Positions 1 to 7,598 are shown, counted from the first letter of the stretch. The stretch is DNA of 15,447 nt from JAIMBK01 sp040755975 (GCA_040755975.1 JBFLZY010000064.1:1-15447), one strand, 5' to 3'. Program-made: numbers and translations. Notes: generated from the letters alone by a model not told the origin.

Positions 1-1021
1 TGCCGATGCCCAGGTTGGCGCAGGCAATGCCGTGCTGGTTGAAAATGTTGGCGTCGCTGCCGCCGCCGCTGCTGACCATTTTTGGGAAAAGGTTAAGACT
101 GCGGGCGGCGGCCGCGGCCAGTTGGACCGCCGGGCTGTTTTCGGGCAGGGTAAACTCGTGGTAAAGGGTTTTGGTGGCGATCTCCACGTTCGCGCCAAAT
201 TCTTCGGCAGCGCGGGCAAGCTCCCGGCACATCGCCCTGGTCTGGTTTTCGCGTTTGGCCCGGTTTAAGCTGCGCGCCTCGCCCTCAATGACGACCAGGT
301 CGGGAACGATGTTTGTCGCTTTTCCGCCGGAAATTACGCCGATGTTGGCCGTAGTTTCTTCGTCCAGGCGGCCGATTTTCATCCTGGAAATGGCGCAGGC
401 GGCCACGTAAATGGCGTTCACGCCTTCTTCCGGATTAATCCCCGCGTGAGCGGCTTTCCCCTTTATTTTGGCGCTGATTCTGTCCTGGGAAGGAGCCCTG
501 GTAATAATCGTCCCGGGGGAACCGTCGCAGTCCAGCACGTAGCCCAGGCGGGCGCTTAGCCGTTTAAAATCGAGATAATTCGCGCCAAACAACCCGCCCT
601 CTTCCCAGATGGTAAAAACCACTTCCAGGCCGCCGTGTTCGATTTTCTTTTCCAAAAGCACCTGCAGGACTTCCAGAATAACGGCTATGCCCGCCTTGTC
701 GTCGGCGCCCAGAACGGCATCTCCCCGAGAGCGGATAATCCCGTTCTCCACAACCGGCCGGGCGTCCCCGGCCGGTTCTACCGTGTCCATGTGGGCACAC
801 AAGAATATTGGCCGGGTAATTTTCCCCGTTGGCGCCACGGCAATCACCAGGTTTCCGGCGGTGCCGCCCGCCCGTTTGCCGGCGTCGTCTTCGATCGCGG
901 CCAGACCCGGCATCTTTAGTCTTTCCAGAAGATAATCGGCAATTTGCCGCTCTTTCCCGCTCGGGCTGGGTATTCTCGTCAACTGTAAAAACTCCTCCAA
1001 AATTCGTCGTTCGTTAATCAT
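1..1021 (-). CDS. PepT-like M20 family metallopeptidase (3' end outside window)
   Basis: This is a dinuclear-zinc aminopeptidase of the M20 superfamily, closest to the peptidase T-like (PepT-2/YqjE) group, and is probably a cytoplasmic di- or tripeptidase. From an ATG at 1021 the frame stays open for 340 codons to the window edge. The metal-ligand motifs are visible in order: AHMDTV (His77, Asp79), LGADDKAG (bridging Asp107), WEEGG (Glu140 general base, Glu141 ligand) and LDCDG (Asp164). The dimerisation/lid section follows, then SSGGGSDAN at 318-325. The last zinc-binding His lies beyond the window. An AGAGGTGG ribosome site precedes the ATG, and the gene follows the phosphoglycosyltransferase gene by 22 bases, so the two are probably co-transcribed. 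The family is certain; the substrate is not. Confidence 0.88.
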   Translation of the reverse strand, partial: MINERRILEEFLQLTRIPSPSGKERQIADYLLERLKMPGLAAIEDDAGKRAGGTAGNLVIAVAPTGKITRPIFLCAHMDTVEPAGDARPVVENGIIRSRGDAVLGADDKAGIAVILEVLQVLLEKKIEHGGLEVVFTIWEEGGLFGANYLDFKRLSARLGYVLDCDGSPGTIITRAPSQDRISAKIKGKAAHAGINPEEGVNAIYVAACAISRMKIGRLDEETTANIGVISGGKATNIVPDLVVIEGEARSLNRAKRENQTRAMCRELARAAEEFGANVEIATKTLYHEFTLPENSPAVQLAAAAARSLNLFPKMVSSGGGSDANIFNQHGIACANLGIG

Positions 1022-1043
1022 CAAACCACCTCTAACTTTCATC

Positions 1044-1874
1044 TTATCGCGATCGTCCCAATCTGTCCAGGCAATCAAGAAGCCGATTTTTCGCGATCAA
1101 CCTGGTAAGGGAATATTTTTCCGCCAGCAGGTGGAAAAGGGTTAAAAAAAGCAAGTAAATGATCAGGTAAGGTTCCTCCAGCGCCCAGAATGCCCCGACG
1201 CCTAAAACCGCCCCCAGGGAATTGGCTCCCGTATCGCCCATCATTACTTTTTCTTTCAGGTCCGCTTTTAAATAGGCCAATACAGCCCCCAGAAAGGTGA
1301 TCAGGAAAAGCATTCTCTGCTGGCCCCACCCGGCGAAAATTAAAATTACGGTGAGGAAAATAAACCCCTTTCCCGCCCTCCCCGGCCGCCGGTCTAAAAG
1401 GTTAACGGCGTTGGCCGAAAGGGCGATCGCCAGGGTATTGATAAGGAAAAAAGGCCTGCTTGAACCCAGAAAAGCGGCGGTCAGCGCCGCCGCGGCCAAA
1501 CCGCCCAGAGCTTTGCAGGCACCAGTTGTGCACCGGCCGTGCAGCAGGCTTTTGAAATGTCCGGCCAGGCCGGAAGTTTCCCGCGTTCCCCAAACGTCGT
1601 CAAGCAGGCCCAGGCAGGTAAAGGCGGAAACCGTAAACAAAATACCCAAAGCGGACTGGGTGTCTTGAAAAAGATAGAAATAAATGCCGGCTGCCCAAAG
1701 GTTCCCAAAAAAGAAAACCAGCCCCGCCCCGGCCGGAATGAAATGGCCGCGGTAGTTCGGGCGGAGGAACCCGGCCCGGGCAATCAGCTCCGTCAGGGCG
1801 GGAAACATAATGTAGACGGCCGTCAATCCGGCAACAAAAAACAGGGCAGCATATGCCCAGTAAAAATTAAGCAT
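1044..1874 (-). CDS. Divergent MraY/WecA-type phosphoglycosyltransferase (glycosyltransferase family 4), membrane protein
   Basis: This is a polytopic membrane protein of 276 residues. It resembles enzymes that transfer a sugar-1-phosphate from a UDP-sugar to a polyprenyl phosphate. Three aspartate motifs of the family are present: LGLLDD (Asp92, Asp93), NAVNLLD (Asn158, Asp161) and MGDTGANSLG (Asp214). Hydrophobic segments lie at about 6-26, 51-68, 77-91, 127-160, 171-200 and 215-250. It is shorter than true MraY or WecA (about 320-360 residues) and has RRPGRAGKG where the family usually has DGLDGLA. It also lacks an obvious C-terminal HxH motif, so it is probably not the cell's MraY. The ATG at 1874 follows a strong GGGGGAGG site. 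Its association with a GT2 enzyme and SteAB suggests a cell-envelope polymer or lipid-linked sugar. Substrate unknown. Confidence 0.8.
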   Translation of the reverse strand: MLNFYWAYAALFFVAGLTAVYIMFPALTELIARAGFLRPNYRGHFIPAGAGLVFFFGNLWAAGIYFYLFQDTQSALGILFTVSAFTCLGLLDDVWGTRETSGLAGHFKSLLHGRCTTGACKALGGLAAAALTAAFLGSSRPFFLINTLAIALSANAVNLLDRRPGRAGKGFIFLTVILIFAGWGQQRMLFLITFLGAVLAYLKADLKEKVMMGDTGANSLGAVLGVGAFWALEEPYLIIYLLFLTLFHLLAEKYSLTRLIAKNRLLDCLDRLGRSR

Positions 1875-1907
1875 ACCAGCCTCCCCCTACTCTGAAAATA
1901 ATCCTTT

Positions 1908-2167
1908 GCCCGCCGTTCGTTTGCCGTCGCTCCGATGCTGCGGGCCGACGAGACATCGGCTTGGTTCGGAGCGAACCAGGCAGCGCTGCATAATGCGCAC
2001 GATTAATTAGTTTTTTATCGTTACAGTCTTTTCTGACGTTCGCCGATGCTCTTTTCGCACCCTGTTAACTGCGCGATTCGCGCTGCCGGTTCGCTGACCT
2101 CACCTGCGCCGTGTTTCGTTAGCGGCGCCTTTAGCATATGTCGCTCCTGGCAAATCGAACGGCGGGC
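1908..2167 (-). repeat. Palindrome-rich intergenic element with terminal inverted repeats (MITE-like)
   Basis: The 349-base gap between the two glycosyltransferase genes holds no credible ORF. It is bounded by an 18-19 base inverted repeat: GCCCGCCGTTCGTTTGCC at 1908-1925, and its complement with one extra base at 2149-2167. Inside are several short perfect palindromes. They are TGGTTCG/CGAACCA with a 3-base loop (1962-1978), GCAGCGCTGC (1980-1989), GCGCGATTCGCGC (2071-2083) and GCGCCG/CGGCGC (2106-2128). CCGATG/CATCGG pairs across 1932-1959. I see no clear target-site duplication. A non-autonomous mobile element or dispersed structured repeat fits best; the copy number cannot be seen from one window. 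Confidence 0.5.
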
Positions 2168-2223
2168 CGGAAGTTTTCATCCCTGTTGGTGTCGCAAAAA
2201 AGCGGCATGGAGGTTCTGATATC

Positions 2224-2916
2224 TTAATTCCCTACCCCCAGTTCCCAAAATGCCCTGGCCACGTCCCAGAATTGCCTTCCCCGGTGTAAAAAACCGCCCA
2301 GGTCACGTTGTGTTTCCCGGTGGCCCATTTTTACGGGCACCTCCAAAATGCGAAACCCCGCCTGGGCCGCTCTAACCGTCAGGGCCACCTCCACGCCGAA
2401 ACCGGATGCAAAGGGAACGACGCGCCGGAGAACTTCTCTTGTCATTGCGCGCTGCCCGGAGAGGGGAGCGGACAGTTCCAGGCCGGTATAAAATTTTACT
2501 CCTGTTCTGGCCAGGCCCCTGACCAGGCCAAACCCGCTTTTGCGGGTGCTTTCCGGAAAACGGGCGATAGTCATGTCCGCTTCTCCCTCCGTAACGGGGA
2601 TTATTAAATTCCTGGCTTCGCCGGCGGAGCTTCCTAAGTCTGCGTCTAACAATACAATGACCTCTGCCGTAATTTTCCCGACCCCCCGGTTCAACGCCTC
2701 ACCTTTTCCCCTGTTTGCGGGCAAAGAAAGCACTTGCGCCCCGGCCAGCCGGGCAGCGCCGGACGTGTCATCCGTGGAGCCGTCGTCCACCACCAGGACG
2801 CCTCCGATTTCCGGGATCGTCAGGACGGCAAGCACTGTTTCGTAAATACATTCCCCTTCGTTATAGGCAGGGATGATCGCCATTACTTTTTTATTTGCCG
2901 GACTGGTTGGCGGCAT
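2224..2916 (-). CDS. Family 2 glycosyltransferase (dolichyl-phosphate mannose synthase-like)
   Basis: This is a soluble GT-A fold glycosyltransferase of 230 residues. It carries the nucleotide-sugar motifs IIPAYNEG (14-21), VVDDGSTDDT (42-51), the NRGKGEALN loop (68-76) and the metal-binding DAD (91-93). The acceptor-side motifs SGQRAM (153-158), GFGVEVALT (172-180) and MGHRET (197-202) follow. No membrane segments are seen. This pattern is that of the DPM1/GpgS-like group, which moves a sugar from a nucleotide donor to a lipid phosphate or small acceptor; the acceptor cannot be told. The ATG at 2916 has a GGAGGA site eight bases upstream, inside the end of steB, so the two genes overlap by 26 bases and are translationally coupled. 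A later ATG at 2883 lacks comparable support. Confidence 0.85.
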   Translation of the reverse strand: MPPTSPANKKVMAIIPAYNEGECIYETVLAVLTIPEIGGVLVVDDGSTDDTSGAARLAGAQVLSLPANRGKGEALNRGVGKITAEVIVLLDADLGSSAGEARNLIIPVTEGEADMTIARFPESTRKSGFGLVRGLARTGVKFYTGLELSAPLSGQRAMTREVLRRVVPFASGFGVEVALTVRAAQAGFRILEVPVKMGHRETQRDLGGFLHRGRQFWDVARAFWELGVGN

Positions 2917-3799
2917 TTGCGAGGTCCTCCGGCCCGTCTAGAGAGGGAAGCAGTTTTTGAGCGGTAGATTTAACTCCGTAATGACCTGGCCGTCCAGCCA
3001 TGGCCAGCACCAGTGCCGCCTGGCCGGGTACGGTGTCAATATTATCCACGGTGCTGATCCCTTTTTTCTGGTAATCGTTCATGAAGGAGTAAAGAACATT
3101 TGTTTCCTCGGCGCCGTAAACGGGTATTTTTCGGGCCAGGAAATAATCGATCAACGCCAAATCCAGCACTTCCGTTTTTACCATGTCCCGTTCCTGGCTC
3201 CCCCCGATTAACACAACGGCATCCAGTGGGGCGCCGTATTCGCCGGAAAGCTTGATCAGATTGGCTTCCGCCAGGCTATCCAGGAGCGCCCGGTTGTCTC
3301 CAATCGCTATTCCGCGAGCAATTTCACCGGCCAGGCGGGTATTTAACCGGGCGGTGCTTAAATTTTTCCCGCCCAGCTTTTCTGGCCACACCCCTTGCTG
3401 AACTTTACCGTCAATATTTAAGATCGTGGTAATTGATTGCACCTTGGCCCCGGCCGTTTGGAAGGTGGCGATCAGGTCGTCCGGGAAACCAAGGCCGTTG
3501 GTTTCGATGACCGCTACCCGGCATCCCTCCAGCCGTCCTTTCACCAGGAAAGGAAGGATTTGCCTGGCAAAGTCACTTTGCAGATCACTGCTTAACTGTA
3601 AATGATCCACCTGCGCTTGCATCGCTTCGTTGTCTCGCCGCAACTGCTCCAGTTGTTTCTCCAGCTTCCCGGCAATTTGCTTCTGGCTTTCTACCAGCGC
3701 GTCGGGTTTCAGCATCGTCCCGCCAATCAAAATGCCTAAGCCGAGGGCTAAAAAAACTGCTACCAGGGAGGCCAGGTGATAGCGCAGATCAATGATCAA
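2891..3799 (-). CDS. steB: SteB/MctB family protein (copper transporter family), single-pass membrane protein
   Basis: The 302-residue protein has the signature N-terminus of the MctB (Rv1698)/SteB family: IDLRYHLASLVAVFLALG, giving one membrane helix at about 8-28. A heptad-rich coiled coil follows (about 36-70), and then a long extracytoplasmic domain containing VVLIGGSQERD. The family is annotated as 'copper transporter' from the mycobacterial member. In corynebacteria SteB partners SteA in controlling septal wall hydrolysis, and the adjacent steA here makes that role the better guess. I start at the TTG at 3799 because AGGTGGGAG lies six bases upstream and the product then matches the family start. 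A GTG at 3811, directly after the steA stop, would add four residues with no good ribosome site. Confidence 0.85.
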   Translation of the reverse strand: MIIDLRYHLASLVAVFLALGLGILIGGTMLKPDALVESQKQIAGKLEKQLEQLRRDNEAMQAQVDHLQLSSDLQSDFARQILPFLVKGRLEGCRVAVIETNGLGFPDDLIATFQTAGAKVQSITTILNIDGKVQQGVWPEKLGGKNLSTARLNTRLAGEIARGIAIGDNRALLDSLAEANLIKLSGEYGAPLDAVVLIGGSQERDMVKTEVLDLALIDYFLARKIPVYGAEETNVLYSFMNDYQKKGISTVDNIDTVPGQAALVLAMAGRPGHYGVKSTAQKLLPSLDGPEDLANAANQSGK

Positions 3800-3811
3800 G
3801 AAGTCTCCCAC

Positions 3812-4933
3812 CTAAATTCCAAAAGTAAGTTTAAATTGCAACAGGATCAGGCGCAGGAACTCCCTCGTTACCGGAGAAACAAACATAACGATGCCTGCCG
3901 GCAACAGGACGGCCAAAAATATCTGGGCTACGTGGCGCGCGCGGACACGGTTGGGGTAGAGCTTGCTTACTCCTTTGGCATCTACCAGGATCGAACCGGT
4001 TTTCATCCTTACCAGAAACGTACTGCCCATTCCGGAGCGCCCTTTTTCTAAAAAATCCTCCACGCAGAAGTGGGCGCCCACAATCACGATCAGTTCCGCA
4101 CCCTTTTCGTAAGCCAAAAGCACGGCAATGTCCTCGCTGGTCCCCGGGGCGGCAAAAATTTTCGCCGGCAAGTGCAGGCGTTTAACTCTTTCCAGGCCGG
4201 GCGCCCGACCGTCGGGGTAAGCATGCACAACTATCTCCGCGCCGCTTAAAAGCGCTTCATCGCTCACGCTATCCATGTCGCCAATAATGATCTCGGGCCG
4301 GTAGCCAAATTCAAAAAGCGCGTCGGCGCCGCCATCGACCCCGATCAAGACCGGTTTTACTTCTTTCACGTATGATCTGATCGCGTTTAAGTCCTCTTTG
4401 TAATGTTCTCCCCGCACTATTACCAGCGCGTGCCGCCCGGCAAGTTTAGTTGTTATCTCCGGTAAACCGTATTCGCCGGTGACCAGGCCTATTTCAGCGC
4501 GGGCGTGCCGGAGGGTGTTTTGAATAAAATCGGCCAGTATACTGTTCATATTCCGGCGGGCGCGGGCCATTTTTTCTCTTAGCGTTGATTCGTCCAGAAC
4601 CTGTCCGCAAGCAACGAGCGTTCCCGAGCAGTATATTTGATTATTGATTATCTCAATTACCTGCCCTTCTTTAACCAACTCCAGGATTTTTTCGCCAGCG
4701 TTGTCGAGCAAAACGATGCCGGACTGAACCAGGGCAAGCGGCCCTGGATTCGGGTAGTCGCCGGTGGTGAAACAGGCGGCGTTGATGACGGCGCGCGGGC
4801 GGGCCGAGAGCAACGCCCGGGCGGCCAGGTTGTCCAGGTTGCGGTGGCAAATTATCGCCACGTCGTTCGGGGTTAACCTTTTAACCAGGTTTTTGGTCTT
4901 TCTGTCAACTCTCGCCACGCCTCGAACGTACAT
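3812..4933 (-). CDS. steA: SteA-like protein, thiamin-pyrophosphokinase-fold with C-terminal membrane anchor
   Basis: This is the putative cytokinetic protein SteA (TPPK_C family), 373 residues. The N-terminal third (VARVDRKTKNLVKRL onward) is family-specific. The middle contains a thiamin-pyrophosphokinase-like core with GVDGGADAL and the acidic IIIGDMDSVSD stretch (about 198-225). A second nucleotide-fold segment (GTSEDIAVLLAYEKGA, 264-279) follows. A hydrophobic helix near the C-terminus (about 338-352) should anchor it in the membrane. It is a TPK relative, not a proven kinase. In actinobacteria SteA forms a complex with SteB and affects daughter-cell separation. An AAGGTG ribosome site six bases upstream supports the ATG at 4933; a GTG at 4942 overlaps that site. 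The steB start lies 12 bases after its stop. Confidence 0.87.
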   Translation of the reverse strand: MYVRGVARVDRKTKNLVKRLTPNDVAIICHRNLDNLAARALLSARPRAVINAACFTTGDYPNPGPLALVQSGIVLLDNAGEKILELVKEGQVIEIINNQIYCSGTLVACGQVLDESTLREKMARARRNMNSILADFIQNTLRHARAEIGLVTGEYGLPEITTKLAGRHALVIVRGEHYKEDLNAIRSYVKEVKPVLIGVDGGADALFEFGYRPEIIIGDMDSVSDEALLSGAEIVVHAYPDGRAPGLERVKRLHLPAKIFAAPGTSEDIAVLLAYEKGAELIVIVGAHFCVEDFLEKGRSGMGSTFLVRMKTGSILVDAKGVSKLYPNRVRARHVAQIFLAVLLPAGIVMFVSPVTREFLRLILLQFKLTFGI

Positions 4934-5055
4934 AATTTTCACCTTAAAATTTTAGAGAGCACAAAGAGCGCGGAGTTTTAAAATTTTTAGATCAGCCGTA
5001 CAGTTTTCCCAAAAAAGTGATTTCCTATGTGTCATGCCAGCCCAAATTAACTTTT

Positions 5056-5076
5056 GGGGTATTTTTAATATACCCC
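5056..5076 (-). other. Perfect hairpin in the steA leader region
   Basis: GGGGTAT and ATACCCC form a perfect 7-bp stem with an AT-only 7-base loop, in the gap between the spo0A terminator and steA. No T-run follows on either strand, so it is not an intrinsic terminator. It could be an operator or a leader structure; no regulator is assigned. Confidence 0.35.
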
Positions 5077-5110
5077 GGCTATTACAGAATAATCAGTTTT
5101 TCTCTAAGCA

Positions 5111-5140
5111 AAAATAAAAAACCTGACGCAGGGTCAGGTT
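5111..5140 (-). terminator. Intrinsic terminator after spo0A
   Basis: On the minus strand, AACCTGAC pairs perfectly with GTCAGGTT around a 5-base loop (5120-5140) and is followed at once by a T-rich tract (5119-5111). It starts 12 bases after the spo0A stop codon and separates spo0A from the steA cluster. Confidence 0.9.
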
Positions 5141-5151
5141 ATTGCTGGTAA

Positions 5152-5922
5152 CTAGCTTACCTTTGCTTCTATTCGCAACTTGTCGGCAACCATGGCAATG
5201 AATTCTGAATTCGTCGGCTTGCCTCTCTCCAGGTTGATCGTATAACCAAAAAACTTTGTCATCATTTCTACGTTTCCCCGGTCCCAGGCCAGTTCGATAG
5301 CGTGGCGGATGGCTCTCTCCACCCGGCTGGGCGTGGTGTTGTATTTTTGCGCGATCATTGGGTATAGTTCCTTGGTGACGGCCCCCAAAAGATTTATCTC
5401 GTTGATTACCATTAAAATGGCGTCCCGAAGGTAATGATAACCTTTAATGTGGGCGGGTACGCCCATTTCGTGGATAATGTTTGTGACAGCAATATCCAGA
5501 TTCCTAGGCTTGACGGGGGAAACGTACTGGGAAACGTTAAATCCGTCGGCGAGTTGGCGGATCCGGGTAGCCAGGACGGAAAAATCAAAAGGCTTCAAGA
5601 CGTAATAATCCGCACCCAGGTCCATCGCCCGCTGGGTGAAGGTTTCCTGTCCGAAAGCGGTGAGCATAACCACTTTTGGCCGGGGGGCGATCGTCCCGGT
5701 GGATAATTTTTCCAAGACGCCTATTCCGTCCAGGTGGGGCATGATGATGTCCAGAATAACAACGTCAGGTTTATGCTCTTCGATAAGTTCCAGGGCTTCC
5801 AGCCCGTTATAAGCGATCCCGGTAAGAATAAAATCCTCTTGCTGATTAAAGTATTCTTTCAGTAATTCGCAGAATTCTTTGTTATCGTCGGCAACCAGTA
5901 TTTTTACTTTTTTTCTGTTCAT
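5152..5922 (-). CDS. spo0A: Spo0A, master response regulator of sporulation
   Basis: Spo0A is the phosphorelay-driven transcription factor that commits the cell to sporulation and represses or activates genes at 0A boxes. The 256-residue protein has a receiver domain (about 5-125) with the acidic pair Asp12/Asp13, phospho-acceptor Asp58 in VVILDII, and Lys110 in VLKPF. A linker and the all-helical Spo0A_C DNA-binding domain (about 145-256) follow; NTTPSRVERAIRHAIE is the recognition-helix region. Its length equals that of typical orthologues. The ATG at 5922 is fixed by an ideal AGGAGG nine bases upstream. The gene lies directly downstream of spoIVB, the usual Firmicutes order, with its own promoters and its own terminator. 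Confidence 0.98.
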   Translation of the reverse strand: MNRKKVKILVADDNKEFCELLKEYFNQQEDFILTGIAYNGLEALELIEEHKPDVVILDIIMPHLDGIGVLEKLSTGTIAPRPKVVMLTAFGQETFTQRAMDLGADYYVLKPFDFSVLATRIRQLADGFNVSQYVSPVKPRNLDIAVTNIIHEMGVPAHIKGYHYLRDAILMVINEINLLGAVTKELYPMIAQKYNTTPSRVERAIRHAIELAWDRGNVEMMTKFFGYTINLERGKPTNSEFIAMVADKLRIEAKVS

Positions 5923-5994
5923 TTTTCTTGCCTCCTATTATTTTTAATTTTTTCACCCAGGTATTCCAGGTATTTATACCCATTTGCTAAAGAG

Positions 5995-6023
5995 TATTTC
6001 GACGGACATTTAAAAAGTCCTGC
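5995..6023 (-). promoter_or_regulatory. Candidate sigma-H promoter of spo0A, overlapped by a 0A-like box
   Basis: On the minus strand GCAGGACTT (6023-6015) resembles the sigma-H -35 consensus RnAGGAWWW. After exactly 11 bases comes GTCGAAATA (6003-5995), close to the -10 consensus RnnGAATWW. CGTCGAA at 6004-5998, overlapping the -10, is one base away from a TGTCGAA 0A box, which would allow autoregulation. B. subtilis spo0A is known to have a sigma-H promoter that responds to Spo0A~P. Confidence 0.45.
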
Positions 6024-6054
6024 CGGTATACATAAAAATACCAAATATTCCCAT

Positions 6055-6063
6055 ATTATAACA
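6055..6063 (-). promoter_or_regulatory. Candidate extended -10 (sigma-A) promoter of spo0A
   Basis: The minus strand reads TGTTATAAT, a perfect extended -10 element, about 130 bases upstream of the spo0A start. No convincing -35 is present at 17 bases, which is tolerable for extended -10 promoters. It would serve as the vegetative promoter next to the sigma-H-like one. Confidence 0.4.
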
Positions 6064-6104
6064 TTATTTGTTATCCTATCCTCTTCAAAATCGAAAAATA
6101 TAAA

Positions 6105-7394
6105 TCAGGCAGCAAATTCACTGCCTCGCTCTTTTTCCGCAAAAAAGCCGGCTTCTTGCAGCATCCATTCAGCCGGCACACCGTAACCGCGGGTGGGGTC
6201 GTTGACGAAAACATGCGTAACGACACCGACAAATTTTCCGTTTTGGATGATCGGGCTGCCGCTCATTCCCTGGATTATTCCTCCCGCCCGCCGGATTAAA
6301 TTTTGGTCGGTAACTCTAATCACCAATCCCTTCCCTTCCGGTCTTATTTGCGGGTTGACTTTTTCTATTTCGACGGAAAAGCGTTCGATCCTTTCTCCTT
6401 TCAGTACCGTTAATATTTCTGCCGGACCGGTGGCTATTTCATAAGCCAGGGCCACGGGCATTGGGTTTGGGTAAAAATAATTACCCGGTGACTGCTGCAG
6501 AGTCCCAAATATTCCAAACGGTGTATTTTTTTGAATGTCCCCGGCAAACCTGGCCTTCCCTTGAAAGATGCCTATTTTTTCACCCGGCCTTCCTTTATAG
6601 CCGGCATAAACCTCCTGGACCAGCGCATTAACTATTTTCCCGTCGCTTAAATCGATTTTTCCGGGGCTGTCCACGTCCGTTACTATGTGCCCCAAGGCTC
6701 CGTACAGGTTTGTTTTCGGATCGTAAAAGGTCAGCGTACCCATTCCGGCTGTACTGTCCCTGATAAATAAACCGATCCGGTACCTTCCTGTTTCTTTGCA
6801 AAAGACAGGATTAATTTTTACCAAAAAAGTTTTCTTGTTACGCTTGATCTCCAAGACTATCGGTTTCCCCTTTTGGCCGCTGCGCTCAATTTCATCCCTG
6901 AGGCGTTGGTCGTTTTGGACGGGGGTGTTATTGGCTTTCATAATCAGATCTCCGGATAAGATACCCGCCCTTTCGGCAGGGTTGTGCTTTTTGCCGGAAG
7001 AATCCTCCACCACCGTATGCCCGATGACCAGTATCCCTTCCGCGTGCAGGAAGACGCCGATGGAGTGCCCGCAAACCATTACCTGCGGCGGGGTAATTAC
7101 GTTAACCAGCATTTCCCGGAAGGGAATCAGGCCAAATAATTTGAACTGCATGCGCAGTTGACCGGGCGTCATCGCCACCGGGACGCCCCGGGAAAAAGCG
7201 ATCATTTTTTGACCGCCGGACAAATGCCAGCTGAGGTGGTGGGCGAACCCGGAATGGAAAGCGGACCGGGGAATCAGCGGATCGCCGATTTTAATATTTT
7301 GTTGAGTGGGAAGGTAGAGTAAGTTACTGGTTAAAAAGGCCAGGACAACAAGCAAGAACAGTGCCCAGAAAATTTTATAAACCCTTCTCTTCAG
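6105..7394 (-). CDS. spoIVB: SpoIVB, sporulation serine peptidase with PDZ domain
   Basis: SpoIVB is secreted from the forespore and cleaves SpoIVFA, releasing pro-sigma-K processing in the mother cell. The protein has an N-terminal signal anchor, a PDZ domain (about 115-205) and a C-terminal S55 peptidase domain with GALGHIVTD (catalytic His), VTDQN (Asp) and GMSGSP (Ser). The first conventional start is a TTG at 7355, which has no ribosome site and cuts into the signal anchor. A CTG at 7394 lies eight bases after AAGGAGG and gives a 429-residue product starting MKRRVYKIFW, an ideal positively charged anchor. With that start the catalytic residues fall at His236, Asp363 and Ser378, agreeing with B. 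subtilis numbering as I recall it. No in-frame ATG, GTG or TTG lies between the upstream stop codon and 7355. Confidence 0.93.
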   Translation of the reverse strand: MKRRVYKIFWALFLLVVLAFLTSNLLYLPTQQNIKIGDPLIPRSAFHSGFAHHLSWHLSGGQKMIAFSRGVPVAMTPGQLRMQFKLFGLIPFREMLVNVITPPQVMVCGHSIGVFLHAEGILVIGHTVVEDSSGKKHNPAERAGILSGDLIMKANNTPVQNDQRLRDEIERSGQKGKPIVLEIKRNKKTFLVKINPVFCKETGRYRIGLFIRDSTAGMGTLTFYDPKTNLYGALGHIVTDVDSPGKIDLSDGKIVNALVQEVYAGYKGRPGEKIGIFQGKARFAGDIQKNTPFGIFGTLQQSPGNYFYPNPMPVALAYEIATGPAEILTVLKGERIERFSVEIEKVNPQIRPEGKGLVIRVTDQNLIRRAGGIIQGMSGSPIIQNGKFVGVVTHVFVNDPTRGYGVPAEWMLQEAGFFAEKERGSEFAA

Positions 7395-7570
7395 GTTACT
7401 TCCCTCCTTGAGCTAAGCGCTTGAAAAATCCCCGTGTAATTTGAAGCTATTTTAAATAATCTTTTGTATTTTTAAAGTAACCTGAGAGAATGGCTATTAT
7501 TCTGCCTAAATGTGCCGTAGTTTGCCAATATGCCGGTTTATAACCTTTTAATTTGATTTGTTATATTTTG

Positions 7571-7598
7571 AAAAAAAATAACCCCCCAGTTCGAGGTT
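7571..7598 (-). terminator. Intrinsic terminator after recN
   Basis: On the minus strand AACCTC pairs with GGGGTT (one G-U pair) around a 7-base loop, and after one base is followed by eight T (7578-7571). It lies about 40 bases after the recN stop and closes the ispA-to-recN block. Confidence 0.75.

Noticed and set aside
6094..6125. Weak hairpin GGCAG/CTGCC at the spoIVB stop followed by T-rich bases
   Set aside because: The stem is only 5 bp with an 8-base AT-rich loop and the T-tract is interrupted; it could contribute to termination but is not convincing.
7399..7560. Sigma-G/sigma-F promoter for spoIVB
   Set aside because: Expected from B. subtilis, but no pair of boxes with acceptable match and spacing was found by eye.
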